DNA of 64,000 bases from Hevea brasiliensis (lineage: Eukaryota > Streptophyta > Magnoliopsida > Malpighiales > Euphorbiaceae). The stretch is from NCBI RefSeq assembly GCF_030052815.1, contig NC_079505.1, forward strand, positions 76,965,054 through 77,029,053, given 5' to 3'. The position numbers and the translations under genes are program-made. Positions 23,561-35,522 of this stretch are shown here, piece by piece (the stretch's first letter is position 1; every line of letters begins with the position of its first letter). The notes below the pieces were generated by a model. That model was given only the letters and a program-made list of their open reading frames with translations. It made no database searches and was not told the DNA's origin.

Positions 23561-24253
23561 CTATAATATAAAAAAAAAAAGCCAGTCACATATTCATGAA
23601 TAAATACTATGTAAAATTACTATTAAAAATAATTTTACTAAATTATAATAACAAAAAACTAATATAAATTTAAAATAATTATAAATCTCTCCATCATCAT
23701 TTTGAAAGTTATAGTAAAAAAATATTTGAAGATAATAAATAAAAATTTCTATAAATATTTAAAAGATATGCACTTAAAATTAAAGTTTTTTTATATTTTA
23801 AACATTTTTTTAATAAATATTATAATTTTTATTATTTATTCTATTAATAATTTTAGAAAGTAAAATATATGTGTGTATGAGTGTCTAGTCATTTCTTAAA
23901 TGCTAACACTTAGCATGTTATTTTATGTGTACTGCTAGCATTCAAAATTCTCCACAATGCCAATATTATGAGTTTCAGCATGCATAATCCTGTGCAGGTT
24001 TTTACAATTTTTTTTTTTTGTATTTTATTATTTATGTCAATGGTCTTACTGTCGGCATGAAATGCCAACATTATGACATTATTGGCTTTTCCATTAAATC
24101 ATTCGTTAAAATTCAATTCACCCTTATTTGAGAATTATTTTTCCATGCACATAGATTTGATCACTATTTTTTTTTTCCTTGGCTTGGTAAAAAAGCCCAA
24201 ATACAAGAGTAAGAAAAGTAGCAATTTGACCATGTCTTAAACTTGGGATTTGT

Positions 24254-26897
24254 TGTAACACTCCAAATTTTTAAATTTATTATTTTGTGAGTAATATTAA
24301 TATTTTATTTTATTTAAATTTTAGAAAATTATTTGAAATTTTTTAGATTTTAGAAATCGGGTTCGATTTTTCGAAAATATAAAACTTTGATGATTTTTAA
24401 AAATTTATTTAAAGACCACGTGGCAAAACTAAAAATATATTTGGACTCTACGAATTTTTCTAAGTTTTCTAGAATTTTTTCGGAATTTTTGGGCCTTGTT
24501 TTCTGTCCCAAGGCAAAGTAAAAAATCAAAATTTTGTATTTTGAATCGGACTGGCCGAATCAAACCGAATCGGATCAGACCGATCGAATTGGACCGGCCT
24601 TTTCTTTTCTTCTTCTTCCCTTCCCCGCGCGTCCCGACCTTTCTTCCTCTCTCTCCCGTTTTCTCTCTTCTCCCTCCTCCCCACGCCGCCGCCGCCACCG
24701 CCACCCAACCCTCCCCACCTTGCCAGCGCACCGCCCCAGCCTTCCCCCACCGCCAGCCAGCCTTCCAGGTGGCCGAAAATGACGTGCAAAGAGGCGCGAC
24801 GCGCAGCGCGCCGTTTCGGCTTCCCGGCCGATCCGGCCACCGATTGGGCCAGGTCTTATGTCAAACACCATTTACACCTCGAAAGCTTTCCATAGACACC
24901 AAGAACACCAAAATCCATTGAGCGGTTTGCCCAATTTTTGTCCATAAAATTTTAGCTCATTTCTAGTTTTGGGCTAGATTTCTAGCAAACCGTGAACCCC
25001 ATGAGAAAACCGAGAGTACCAGAGCGCTCCACTCGTCGAGAGCTTTGAGGCAATATAAATTTCAAAATTTTTTGACATCGTTTTTTGGTAGGTCCCAAGA
25101 AACTTCGTAGTATTTTTCAGAGCATTAAATGAGCTTAGAAAATTTCGTAAAAATTATATACTAACCCCTGTGTTGTGGGCTTCGTGTAGGTACCTTCAAT
25201 TCGTGGAAATTCGATGGTTGTCCAGGTCTATGAATTTCCGGCCAGACAAACTGACTACCGAAAAAGTCTTGGAATTGGATCGAGATTTTGGCTACCCTAC
25301 CGTTGTCAGACGTCCCAAGCGCATCCCCAGAGTCGAAATCAGCATAGGTAAACCCGAACCTTGCTTTTTCGTAATTTTTTAGTGCTTGAGTTGGATTAAA
25401 AATTCATAAAATATTCGTGGTAGCTCAGAAAATTATAATTCCTTTTGCATTAGCTTAGTAATGATGCTAAGGATCGCGGGGCAAAGTTTAGAATTTTTAG
25501 AACTTATTTGGATAGCTTTTGCAAAAAGGGTCCATTATAAGGACTAAACTGTAATTTTACATATTATAATTGATGACTGTTTGGATGGGCCCAGGAGGGG
25601 CTGTGTGATGTGATTGAGTTGTGGGTGTATGGTTTGTGGATATAGAAGTGTGTTTTAAGCCCTTTTGCAGGTTGGGTAGGTCGTAGGTATAGGAGAGACT
25701 CTACTGGATTTTCGGCACGACTTATGATATTTTTTGTCTTTTTCTTAATTTGTATTGAGTCAAATTTATTAAATGATTGTAATAAAAATTGTCAAGTGAG
25801 CCGGGACAGCCTTCCTCCTCCGCTCAGCCGCCACAGTGACTTCGGTTGAGTCTGTGAGTAAAATATTAATTTTAATTGTAATTTCGATATTATTATATGT
25901 TCAAGTATGCTCATACATCACTTATAAATATGTATCTATATAGTTAAACACTAGGCACGTTTATGTTGCATTCATAATTGTTAAAGTTCCATGAATGTTG
26001 TTGTGGTAATTTAGAGCAGTGTGCGTGAGTTGGCGTGCGTGTGGTGTGGTGTTGGCTATAGACAGGACGGGTAGACACGGCTTGAGATCTTCGCTGGGAC
26101 TCGGTCCTTAGGGGTAAACATGGCTTGAGTTCTTCACTAGGACTCCGATTTGATTTATTAAGCAAAAGTCCGGCTTGAGTTCTTCGCTGACACAGGTTAG
26201 ATTAAGAGGGCTGTATAGGGGATCAGCTCCCATATATGTATTGTTTGACATTATCGGGTGTGTGAGTGCTCCAAATTGCCTTTTTGATGTGATTTATATA
26301 AAAATTATGATGATGTTGTATTTCACTTCACAGGTTGCATTAGCTTTAGATAGCTATAGAGATTATGGTTAAAATTGATATTTTACTCTCTGAGTTGAAC
26401 GCTCACTCCCATTCATTATTTTTTCAAGCTACAGGAGGATATTTGTTGTGTTTAACCTGCTTTTCTTCTTCGCAGGTCATTTATTAATATTTGTATAATT
26501 CTATTAACTCCTAGAATTTTCGCATGTATTAGAAATATTTATTTGATTTGGGTCTATAATATAATTACCATGTTGAACCTGTAAACTTATTATATGCATG
26601 TATGTTGGACTGGATGAGGGAGCTGAATTCCCATTTATTTTTGTGACATTTGAGTATGTGGAGGGTGAGCTGAGCTCCCCAATTGATTATATATTATGTT
26701 TACAGGTCGGGTGAGTTAAAAACTCCCCGTTGAAAGGTCCATTTTATGGCCGGACTCTGTTCGATTGAATTCTTGAAATTGGGCCCAAATGGGCCTTAAA
26801 GTTGGGTTGAGGAATAGTTAGGCTTACTACGAGCCTCGGGGGCTTTAGGCTGGCATAGGTCCTAGTGCCGATCTGACCCATAGGTTGGGTCGTGACA
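24254..26897 (+). repeat. 5' LTR (long form, 2644 bp)
   Basis: It starts TGTAACACTCC and ends GTGACA. It has a GC-rich, pyrimidine-rich block at about 24590-24850, and three copies of a CTTGAG-TTCTTCGCTGG motif at 26079, 26122 and 26172. Open frames inside the GC-rich block occur in several frames at once and look non-coding. The first ~1.4 kb is missing from the related LTR at 6395-8983. Confidence 0.93.
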
Positions 26898-26901
26898 AAT
26901 G

Positions 26902-26914
26902 TGGTATCAGAGTT
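26902..26914 (+). promoter_or_regulatory. Primer binding site, initiator Met tRNA
   Basis: TGGTATCAGAGTT begins four bases after the end of the 5' LTR. The first 11 bases match the complement of the 3' end of plant initiator Met tRNA, the usual primer for plant Ty3 elements. Confidence 0.9.
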
Positions 26915-27103
26915 TAGGCTCCAGATTCATAGAGAAAAATTGTCTAAAATGTTGGAAAGAGTCTAATAGGAGTCATATGTGGAATATAGGGTCCACATTC
27001 GTCTTGCATTGTCATCTTTGCTTCTAGTTTCTGCTTTATATAATTGTGTAAAATATGAGTTTATAGAGCTGTGTAATATGTCATTTTAAAATTTTGTGGG
27101 CTA

Positions 27104-30100
27104 ATGCTGCTGAATTTCAAGAAAATGCGTAGAAGCAGGAGAGCTGCCACTGCACCAAAACCAGATGTGCCTGACGAGATGTCAGCACAGGATGAGGTGC
27201 CTGCCCCAAGGAGGTGGGGTAGGAGGCCTAGAGCTACTCAAGTAGAGGAGCAGCCACCCCCAATTCAGGAACAGTCTTTTGTGGCCCCTAGTCCCATGGA
27301 CCCAATGGCAGCTACTCTAGCTGGTTTGCAGAGAACCATCGATATGATGGCACAGTATATGGTCCACCCTCCCCAATAGTAGCAGTCTACTGCATCAAGA
27401 AGGGAATTGTACAAATAAATAATAAATTTCAAGAAATTAGTGCCTGGTACTTATGATGTGTCAGACGATGCCTATCGGTTTTTGGATTCTTACAAACAGG
27501 TAGGGATGGAGTTGCAGTTGACTGATAGGAGACTCATAGAGTGTGTGCAGCATGTCATGGGGCCTATGCCTAGACAATGGATGAATGACTACATATTACC
27601 TCAGATGGAATGTTTGTCATGGACCCAGTTTGTGGAATTGTTTATCAACCGGTTTGTACCAAAAAGTTTCAGAGATCAAAAGTAGTGGGCCTTTGAGGCC
27701 TTAAGGCAGAATGGCAAGTCTGTAGATGAATATGCTACAGAATTTCTGGAACTGAGCAGGTATGCCCCTACAGCAGTAGCTACAGAAACTATGAAGGTGA
27801 AGAGGTTCCTAAAGGGGCTTGACAGGAGGTATACAAACCTGGCTATGATATTTGATCAGTCTTTTGATGTGGTAGTTGATCGAGCCAGACAGATTGAGAT
27901 TAGCTACACCGGAGATGACAGTGGAAGAGCAAAGAAAAATAGAGCAGAGGGTTCTTCAGGTGTTCCCCACATGGGTGCTCTGGATAACGGAGGCAAGAGT
28001 AATTACAGAGGAAGAAGTAGGAACAAGAGGAGTGATTTTAGACACAAATCTCGAGGATTCAGACCAAGGTACGGATCCAGCAGTGGTCACAGTTCGGGGT
28101 ACAGCAGTTATGAGTCTGGTTCAGGATCCTCCCTTGCGCCTTGTACACAGTGTGGAAGAGGACATTTAGGACCTTGTCTGATGGGTTCAGGAGTATGTTT
28201 CAGGTGTGGCCAACCAGGTCACTTTGCTAGGGAATGCCCAATGTTTAGCGAGCCACAGATGGGGTCACAGGGTTCAGTTGCAAATGTTCTTCGTTAGTTA
28301 TATCCTGGTGCTTCCAGCATGGCAGGTAGTCAGTTCAGTGGCCAACAGGGCCGAGAACAAGGAGGACATGGATTTGGAGGCAGATCATGAGGTAAGAGTC
28401 AGTATCAGGGTTCTGCAACCCAGGGTAGGGGTCAAGCTCGAGTTTTCACCCTGACCCACTAGGATGCTCAGGCTTCCAATGCAGTTGTGGCAGGTATTCT
28501 TTTAGTCTGTTCCTATGAGGCTCATGTTCTAATAGATCCGGGTACTATGCACTCATTTGTCTCCCCAGTGTTTGCCATGAGATTGGGTAGAAACCCTACC
28601 ACTTTAAAATGCCATTTATCTGTAGCTACTCCGCTTAGTGATAATATAGATGTAGACATGGTTTTTCCGGGTAGCCCAGTAGTAGTGGATGGAAAGATCC
28701 TCCCAGCAGACTTGATTCCTCTACCAGTAATGGATTTCGATGTAATTTTGGGAATGGATTGGTTGGCAACCCATTATGCCATATTAGACTGCAGGAACAA
28801 AAAGGTGTATTTTCACATATCTGGTGTGGAAGAGTTTAGCTTTGATGGTGACAGGAGCGTGGCTCTATATAATTTGGTATCAACAATTAGTGCTAGAAAA
28901 ATGTTGAGACGTGGATGTAAAGGGTATTTGGCATTGGTGAGAGATACATCTGTAGAAGGTGTCAACATGGGAAATGTTCATGTTGTCAGAGAATTCATGG
29001 ATGTCTTCCCTGAGGAGCTTCTAGGATTGCCACCAGGAAGGGATATAGAGTTCTGCATTGATGTTGTACCGGGTACAAACCCCATATCAATGCCGCCTTA
29101 CAGGATGGCACCAGCAGAATTGAAAGAGTTAAAGGAGCAACTACAGGAGCTTTTGGACAAGGGTTTCATACGTCCAAGCACTTCACCCTGGGGTGCTCCT
29201 GTTTTATTTGTAAGAAAGAAAGATGGGTCCTTGAGGTTGTGTATTGACTATAGACAGCTGGACAGGGTGACTGTGAAGAACAAGTATCCACTTCCTTGGA
29301 TCGATGATCTATTTGATCAGCTCCAAGGAGCTAGATTCTTTTCCAAGATAGACCTGCGATCAGGCTACCATCAGTTGAGAATCAGGAATGAGGATGTGTC
29401 CAAGACAGCATTTAGGACAAGATATGGTCATTATGAGTTCTTGGTGATGTCTTTTGGACTCACTAATGCACTAGTAGTCTTCATGGACTTGATGAACATA
29501 GTGTTTAGGTCATTCCTAAACCATTTTGTCATCGTATTCATAGATGACATTTTAGTATACTGTCAGACCGAGGAAGAACACGTGTGGCACTTGAGGATGG
29601 TGTTGCAGACTTTGAGGGAGCACCAGCTATATGCTAAATTTTCAAAATGTGAATTTTAGCTAGAAATCATCTCATTCTTGGGACACGTGGTTTCTAGTGA
29701 AGGCATTCAAGTGGATCCCAAGAAAATTGAGGCTGTAACTGATTGGCTTAGGCCTATAACAGTCACTGAGGTGCAAAGTTTTCTGGGCCTAGCTGGCTAC
29801 TATAGGCATTTTGTGTAGGATTTTTCTAGGATAGTAGCTCTCGTAACTAAGTTGACTCGGAAGAATGTTCCATTCATTTGGACAGATGATTGTGAGGAGA
29901 GTTTCTAGAAGCTTAAGGAGTGTCTAACCACCGCCCCTGTGTTGACACTATCGATGAGTGGTGAAGGATATATCGTGTACTGTGACGCCTCCAGAGTTGG
30001 CTTAGGGTGTGTTTTGATGCAGAATGGAAAAGTAGTGGCTTATGCTTTAAGACAGTTAAAGAGGCATAAGCAGAACTACCACACCCATGATTTAGAAATG

Positions 30101-31912
30101 GCGGCTATAGTCTTTGCACTAAAGATCTGGAGACACTACATGTATGGTGAAGTGTACGAGATATACACTGACCACAAGAGTTTGAAGTACATCTTCCAAC
30201 AGAGGGATTTAAATTTGAGACAGAGGAGATGGATGGAGCTTCTGAAGGACTATGACTGTACCATCCAGTACCACCCTGGGAAGGCCAATGTAGTAGTAGA
30301 TGCTTTGAGTAGAAAATCTTCTGGCAGCTTGGCACACATATTAGCGATGAAGAGACTGTTGATTTAAGAAGTACATGAGTTGATGGATCAAGGTCTAATC
30401 TTAGATCTTTCCAATGAGGGGCTATTGTTGGCTCATTTTTCAGTGAGACCAGACCTGCGAGATAGAGTCAGAGTTTCCCAGCATAGAGACCAACAATTGA
30501 TAAAGATCATAGAAAGAGTACAGAAGGGTGAAGGTGATGAATTTGGATTTGCCAGTGATGGCGCCCTTATGCAAGGTTCCAGGATATGTGTGCACAATGT
30601 GGACAATCTCATGAATGAAATCATGCGAAAGGCACACTATACACTGTACAATGTCCACTCAGGCTCCACCAAGATGTACCATGATGTGAAAGATAGCTAT
30701 TGGTAGAATGGCATGAAGAGAGACATAGCAGACTTTGTGTCCAAGTGCTTGACTTGTCAGAAGGTGAAGTTTGAACACCAGAGGCCGTCAGGGAAGCTAC
30801 AAGAACTCCCTATCCTAGAATGAAAGTGGGAAATGATTACTATGAATTTTTTGACTGGGTTGCCTCGTACCACGCAAGGATATGATTCAATATGGGTAAT
30901 TATAGACCGCCTAACTAAATCAGCTCATTTCTTGCTTGTGAAGACCACATATTCTGTTGCATAGTACGCCCAGCTCTATATTCAAGAAATAGTCAGATTG
31001 CATGGAGTTCCTGCTTCCATAATATCTGACAGAGGGCCTCAGTTCATTTCTCGATTTTCGAGAAAGTTGTAGGAGGCACTTGGCACACAGTTGAACTTTA
31101 GTACTACTTTCCACCCTCAGACAGATGGACAGTCCGAAAGGACAATCCAAACATTGGAAGACATGCTTCATATGAGTGTTTTGGATTTTGGAGGTCAATG
31201 GGATGATCAGCTACCTTTGGTAGAGTTTGCCTACAATAACAGTTATCATTCCAGCATAGGGATAGCACCCTATGAGGCACTATATGGCAGAAAGTGTAGG
31301 TATCCTTTGTGTTGGACGGAGATGGGAGAAGCAAAGGTACATGATGTAGACCTAGTGCAGTACACTTCAGAGATAGTTCTTTTAATCAGGGAACAATTGA
31401 AAACAGCTTTCAGTAGGCAGAAGAGTTATGCAGACCCCAGACGGAGGGATTTAGAGTTCACAGTAGGCGACTATATATTCCTGAAGGTTTCTCCGATGAA
31501 GGAAGTAATGAGATTTGGAAAGAAGAGCAAGTTGGCACCTCGGTATATTAGACCTTTTGAGGTTACTGATAGGGTTGGAGCAGTTGCTTACCGGTTAGAA
31601 TTAACACCCAACCTTTCCCACGTTCATCCTGTATTCCACATCTCCATGCTCAGGAAATACATTCCTGATCCTTCTCATGTGTTACAACCAGATGTAGTAG
31701 AGCTGAAAGAAAACCTAACGTTTGAGGAGCAACCTGTAGCCATAATGGACTACCAAGTGAGGCAGCTAAGATCAAAACAGATCCCTATGGTTAAGGTTTT
31801 ATGGAGGAGCCAGTCAGTGGAATAGTGCACCTGGGAGTCAGAGCGGGACATGCGTAGCAAGTACCCTTATCTATTCAATGTGCAATTCTATACTTTATTC
31901 TGCCTTGTGTAA
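27104..31912 (+). pseudogene. Chromovirus gag-pol, one 1603-codon frame with 16 in-frame stops
   Basis: Gag runs from about 27104 to 28460 and contains a zinc knuckle (CFRCGQPGHFARECP, near 28196). Protease follows (about 28480-28850), then reverse transcriptase with FIDDILVY near 29540, RNase H (YCDAS near 29970), integrase with a zinc-binding H-H-C-C head (30630-30770) and a core (30830-31150), and a chromodomain-like end (31730-31880). Every segment is in the same frame. Stops are at 27377, 27380, 27416, 27683, 28295, 28388, 28460, 29657, 29816, 29906, 30365, 30704, 30821, 30962, 31070 and 31823: 12 TAG, 2 TAA and 2 TGA. No frameshift was found. The first integrase catalytic position reads Asn (AAT at 30845), where the family has Asp. 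The long internal open pieces are therefore remnants, not separate genes. Confidence 0.93.
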
Positions 31913-31934
31913 AATTCGAGGATGAATTTTCTGT

Positions 31935-31947
31935 AAGGGTGAAAGAA
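31935..31947 (+). promoter_or_regulatory. Polypurine tract
   Basis: AAGGGTGAAAGAA lies directly before the 3' LTR. It is interrupted by a single T. This is the expected priming site for plus-strand DNA synthesis. Confidence 0.7.
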
Positions 31948-34566
31948 TGTAACACCCCAAATTTTTAAATTTATTATTTTGTGAGTAATATTAATATTTG
32001 ATTTTATCTAAATTTTAGGAAATTATTTGAAATTTGTCAAATTTTAGAAATTGGGTTCAATTTTTCGAAAATATAAAATTTTGATGATTTTTAAAAATTT
32101 ATTTAAAGACCACATGGCGAAACTAAAAATATATTTGGACTCTATGAATTTTTTTGAGTTTTCTAAAATTTTTTCAAAATTTTTGGGCCTCGTTTTTTAC
32201 CCCAAGACAGAGTAAAAATTTAAAATTTTGTATCCTAAATCGGACCGACCGAATTGAACTAGATCGGATCGGACTGGCCTTTTCTTTTCTTCTTCTTCCC
32301 TTCCCCGCGCGTCCTGACCTTTCTTCATCTCTCTCCCGTTTTCTCTCTTCTCCCTCCTCCCTACGCCGCGCTGCCGCCACCCAGCCCTCCAAACCTTACC
32401 GGCGCGCTGGCCTAGCCTTCCCCCACCGCCGGCAGGCCTTCCAGGCGGTCGAAAACGACGTGCAAAGAGGCGCGACGCACAGCGCGCCGTTTCAACTTCT
32501 CTGCCGATCCGGCCACCGATTAGGCCGGGTCTTATGTCAAACACTATCTACACCTCGAGAGCTTTCTATAGACACCAAGAACACCAAAATCCATCAAGCG
32601 GTTTGTCAATTTTTGTCCGGAAAGTTTTAGCCCATTTCGATTTTTGGGCTAGATTTCTCACAAACCGTGAACTCCACGAGAAAACCGAGAGTACCAGAGC
32701 ACTACACTTGTCGAGACCTTCGCGGCAATATAAATTTTAAAATTTTTTGACATCTTTTTTTGGTGGGTCCCACGAAACTTCATAGTGTTTTTCTGAGCAT
32801 TAAATGAGCTTAGAAAATTTCATAAAAATTATATACTAATCCCCGTATTGTGGGCTTCGTGTAGGTACCTTCAATTAGCGGAAATTCGACGGTTGTCCGG
32901 GTCTGTGAATTTTCGATCATACAGATCGGCTACAAAAAAAGTCTTGAAATTGGATCGAGATTTTGGCTATCTCACCATTGTCAGACATCTCGAGCGCGTC
33001 CCCCGGAGTCTGAATCGGCATAGGTAAACCCGAACCTTGCTTTTTCGTAATTTTCTAGTGCTTGAATTGGATTAAAAATTTATAAAATATTCGTGGTAGC
33101 TCAGAAAATTATAATTCCTTTTGCATTAGCTTAGTAATGATGCTAAGGACCGCGGGGCAAAGTTTTAAAATTTTTAGAACTCATTTGGGTAGTTTTTGCA
33201 AAAAGGGTCAATTATAAGGATTAAACTTTAATTTTACATATTGTGATTGATGATTGTTTGGATGGGCCTAGGAGGAGCTATGTAATGTGATTGAGTTGTG
33301 GGTGTATGGTTTGTGGATATAGAAGTATGTTTTAAGCCCTTTTGCAGGTTGGGCAGGTCGTAGGTATAAGGGAGACTCTGCCGGATTTTCAGTACGACTT
33401 AGGACATCTTTGATCTTTTTCTTAGTTTGTATTGAGTCAAATTTATTAAATGATTATAATAAAAATTGTCAGGTGAACCGGGACAGCCTTCCTCCTCCGC
33501 CCAGCCGCCACAGTGACTTCGGTTGAGTCTGTGAGTAAACTATTAATTTTAATTGTAATTTCGATATTATTATATGTTCAAGTATGCCCATGCATCACTT
33601 ATAAATATATATCTATGTAGTTAAACACTAGGCACATTTTATGTTGCATTCATAATTGTTAATGTGCCATGGATATTGTTGTGGTAATTTGGAGCCGTGT
33701 GCGTGAGTTAGCGTGCGTGTGGTGTGGTGTTAGCTATGGACAGGACAGGTAGACACGACTTGAGATCTTCGATGGGACCCAGTCCTTTGGGGTAGACACG
33801 GCTTGAGTTCTTCACTGGGACCCCAATTTGGTTTATTAAGCGAAAGTCCGGCTTGAGTTCTTCGCTGGCACATGTTGGATTAAGAGGGCTGTATAAGGGA
33901 TCAACTCCCATATATGTATTGTTTGATATTATCGGGTGTGTAAGTGCTCCAAAAATGCCTTTTTGATGTGATTTGTATAAAAATTATAACGATGTTGCAT
34001 TTCACTTCACAGGGTGCATTAGCTTTAAATAGCTATAGAGATTATGGTTAAAATTAATATTTTACTCTCTGAGTTGAACGCTCACTCCTGTTCATTATTT
34101 TTACAGGCTACAGGAGGATATTTGTTGTGGTTAACCTGCTTTTCTTATTCGCAGGTCGTTTATTAATATTTGTATAATTCTATTAACTCCTAGAATTTCC
34201 GCATGTGTTAGAAATATTTATTTGATTTGAGTCTGTAATATAATTATCATGTTGGACCTGTAAACTTATTATATGCATGTATGTTGTACTGGATAAGGGA
34301 GCTAAGCTCACATTTATTTTTGTAACATTTGAGTATGCGGAGGGTGAGCTAAGCTCCCCAATTGATTATATATTGTGTTTATAGGTCCGATGAGTCAAAA
34401 ACTCTCCGTTGAAAGGTCGTCTGACTCTGTCCAGTTGAATTCTTGAAATTGGGCCCAAATGGGCCTTAGAGTTGGGTTAAAGAATAGCTAGCTTACTACG
34501 AGCCTCGGAGGCTTTAGGCTGGCCCAGGTCCTAGTGCCGATCCGGCCCATAAGTTGGATCGTGACA
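31948..34566 (+). repeat. 3' LTR (2619 bp)
   Basis: It matches the 5' LTR over its whole length with scattered, mostly C/T and G/A differences and a few small indels, and ends GTGACA before the TTTGT target duplication. The triple CTTGAG-TTCTTCGCTGG motif is kept near 33757-33865. Confidence 0.93.
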
Positions 34567-34571
34567 TTTGT

Positions 34572-35006
34572 AGCCATGTTTTCTAAGTTACAATTGTAAT
34601 TTTTGATCCATTAATTGAAAAGTTATAATTGGATTTGCACTTGTGTGCTGGAGCTTAGCAAACCCAGGAGACCATTCTTGAAAGACTAACTTGAGAAGCA
34701 GGATAGGATTTGTCCATGTACTGGAAAAACACATACTTCGACGCTTTTTGAATAGTTGGGTTTATTTGAACGTTTCAGGTAAGCTGCAAAGCTCTGTGCA
34801 ACGACAATGAACCCTTTTGGAAGCTTATCTGAAATATAACAATCAAGTCCCTTTCTGTTCTTTTGTGCCTCTAGTGAGGAACGAATCATTCTGATCTAAA
34901 AAGATCAGCTGTATAGATTGATTGATCCATGCGGGCTCCCAGGGAGGAAAATGGATTCAAGTGTTGTAAGGACTTCATTTTTTTTTTTTAATCTGTGAAT
35001 TCTGGA
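34572..35006. other. Spacer between chromovirus and receptor pseudogene
   Basis: Moderate base composition. A 67-codon frame on the minus strand (34686-34889) shows no domain. This may be the old promoter of the receptor gene. Confidence 0.35.
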
Positions 35007-35522
35007 ATGGCTTTTGCATCCATCTTATCTTGCTTTTGTGTCTACTCATTGCTTCCTGATTCTGCTGAAGTAAAAAACTACTATCAAAGCTGTCCACATT
35101 TAAACTGTGGAAAGCGTGGCAGAATTAGCTTCCTTGTTACTAATGCCTCTAACTCGGATTCTGGTGGATTGTTGCAGTGAACCAGTTCAGAGAATCCAAC
35201 CGAAGAAGGGAGGAAAGTGTTATGAAGCTGAAAGCGTATCTCAAAGACTCAAACCAATACCATTCAAATTCATGACAAAGAGCTCCAAAACCACCTGCAG
35301 TCCAAACAATGTGATGACTTCGGCCACTTCACTCTTCCAAGCTCTCCTTTTCTCTCATTTCAAGATGCCCCGAATTTAACAATGTTCAGATGCTGCCATA
35401 CTCTTAATCATACCCAGTTTGAAATCGAACTACACAGGCTGCAAGATTATAATATATTCTATAATCCTTGCCTTCTCAGTGTTCAATCCTTCAGCTCCCC
35501 ACCAAAATCCTTTTCAGCATAG
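35007..35522 (+). pseudogene. Broken LRK10L/WAK-type receptor ectodomain (galacturonan-binding domain)
   Basis: The sequence begins with a signal-peptide-like start (MAFASILSCFCVYSLL), followed by wall-associated-kinase GUB-domain wording: YYQSCPHLNCGKRGRISF, then a Cys/Val region, KGGKCYEAESVSQ, then KELQNHLQSKQCDDFGHFTL and APNLTMFRCC. The pieces lie in two frames: frame of 35007 to a TGA at 35178-35180, then a shifted frame to about 35250, then back to the first frame from 35262 to TAG at 35520. At least two indels are therefore needed, and the invariant Cys/Pro positions are partly lost. No transmembrane or kinase part follows. Intact relatives are plasma-membrane receptor kinases with cell-wall-binding outer domains. 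It sits about 440 bp from the chromovirus end. Confidence 0.75.

Larger units (their letters stand above)
21700..24253. other. AT-rich repeat-filled spacer between PP2C and the chromovirus
   Basis: No gene is recognised. The block holds microsatellites, a diverged tandem array (22730-23560) and four imperfect palindromes with the word ATGCCAA at about 22049, 22106, 23957 and 24062. The last bases, TTTGT at 24249-24253, are the left target duplication of the retrotransposon. Confidence 0.5.
24254..34566 (+). mobile_element. Complete Ty3 chromovirus retrotransposon (Tekay/Del-like), 10.3 kb
   Basis: Both LTRs start TGTAACAC and end GTGACA, and the element is flanked by an exact 5-bp target duplication TTTGT (24249-24253 and 34567-34571). 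A primer site for initiator Met tRNA (TGGTATCAGAG) follows the 5' LTR and a purine-rich tract precedes the 3' LTR. Gene order is gag, protease, reverse transcriptase, RNase H, integrase and a chromodomain-like tail, as in Ty3 chromoviruses. The LTRs differ from each other by several per cent by eye, mostly transitions, so the insertion is not recent. Gag-pol is broken by stops, so it can move only with help from another copy. Confidence 0.95.

Noticed and set aside
24429..24921. Several overlapping open frames of 80-140 codons on both strands in the 5' LTR, and a similar one in the 3' LTR (32154-32630)
   Set aside because: They lie in a GC-rich LTR block where all frames are open together, consist of Pro/Ser/Arg or Gly/Arg runs, and their similarity only reflects LTR identity.
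34686..34889. 67-codon minus-strand frame next to the chromovirus
   Set aside because: No family resemblance and no exon partners; likely chance.
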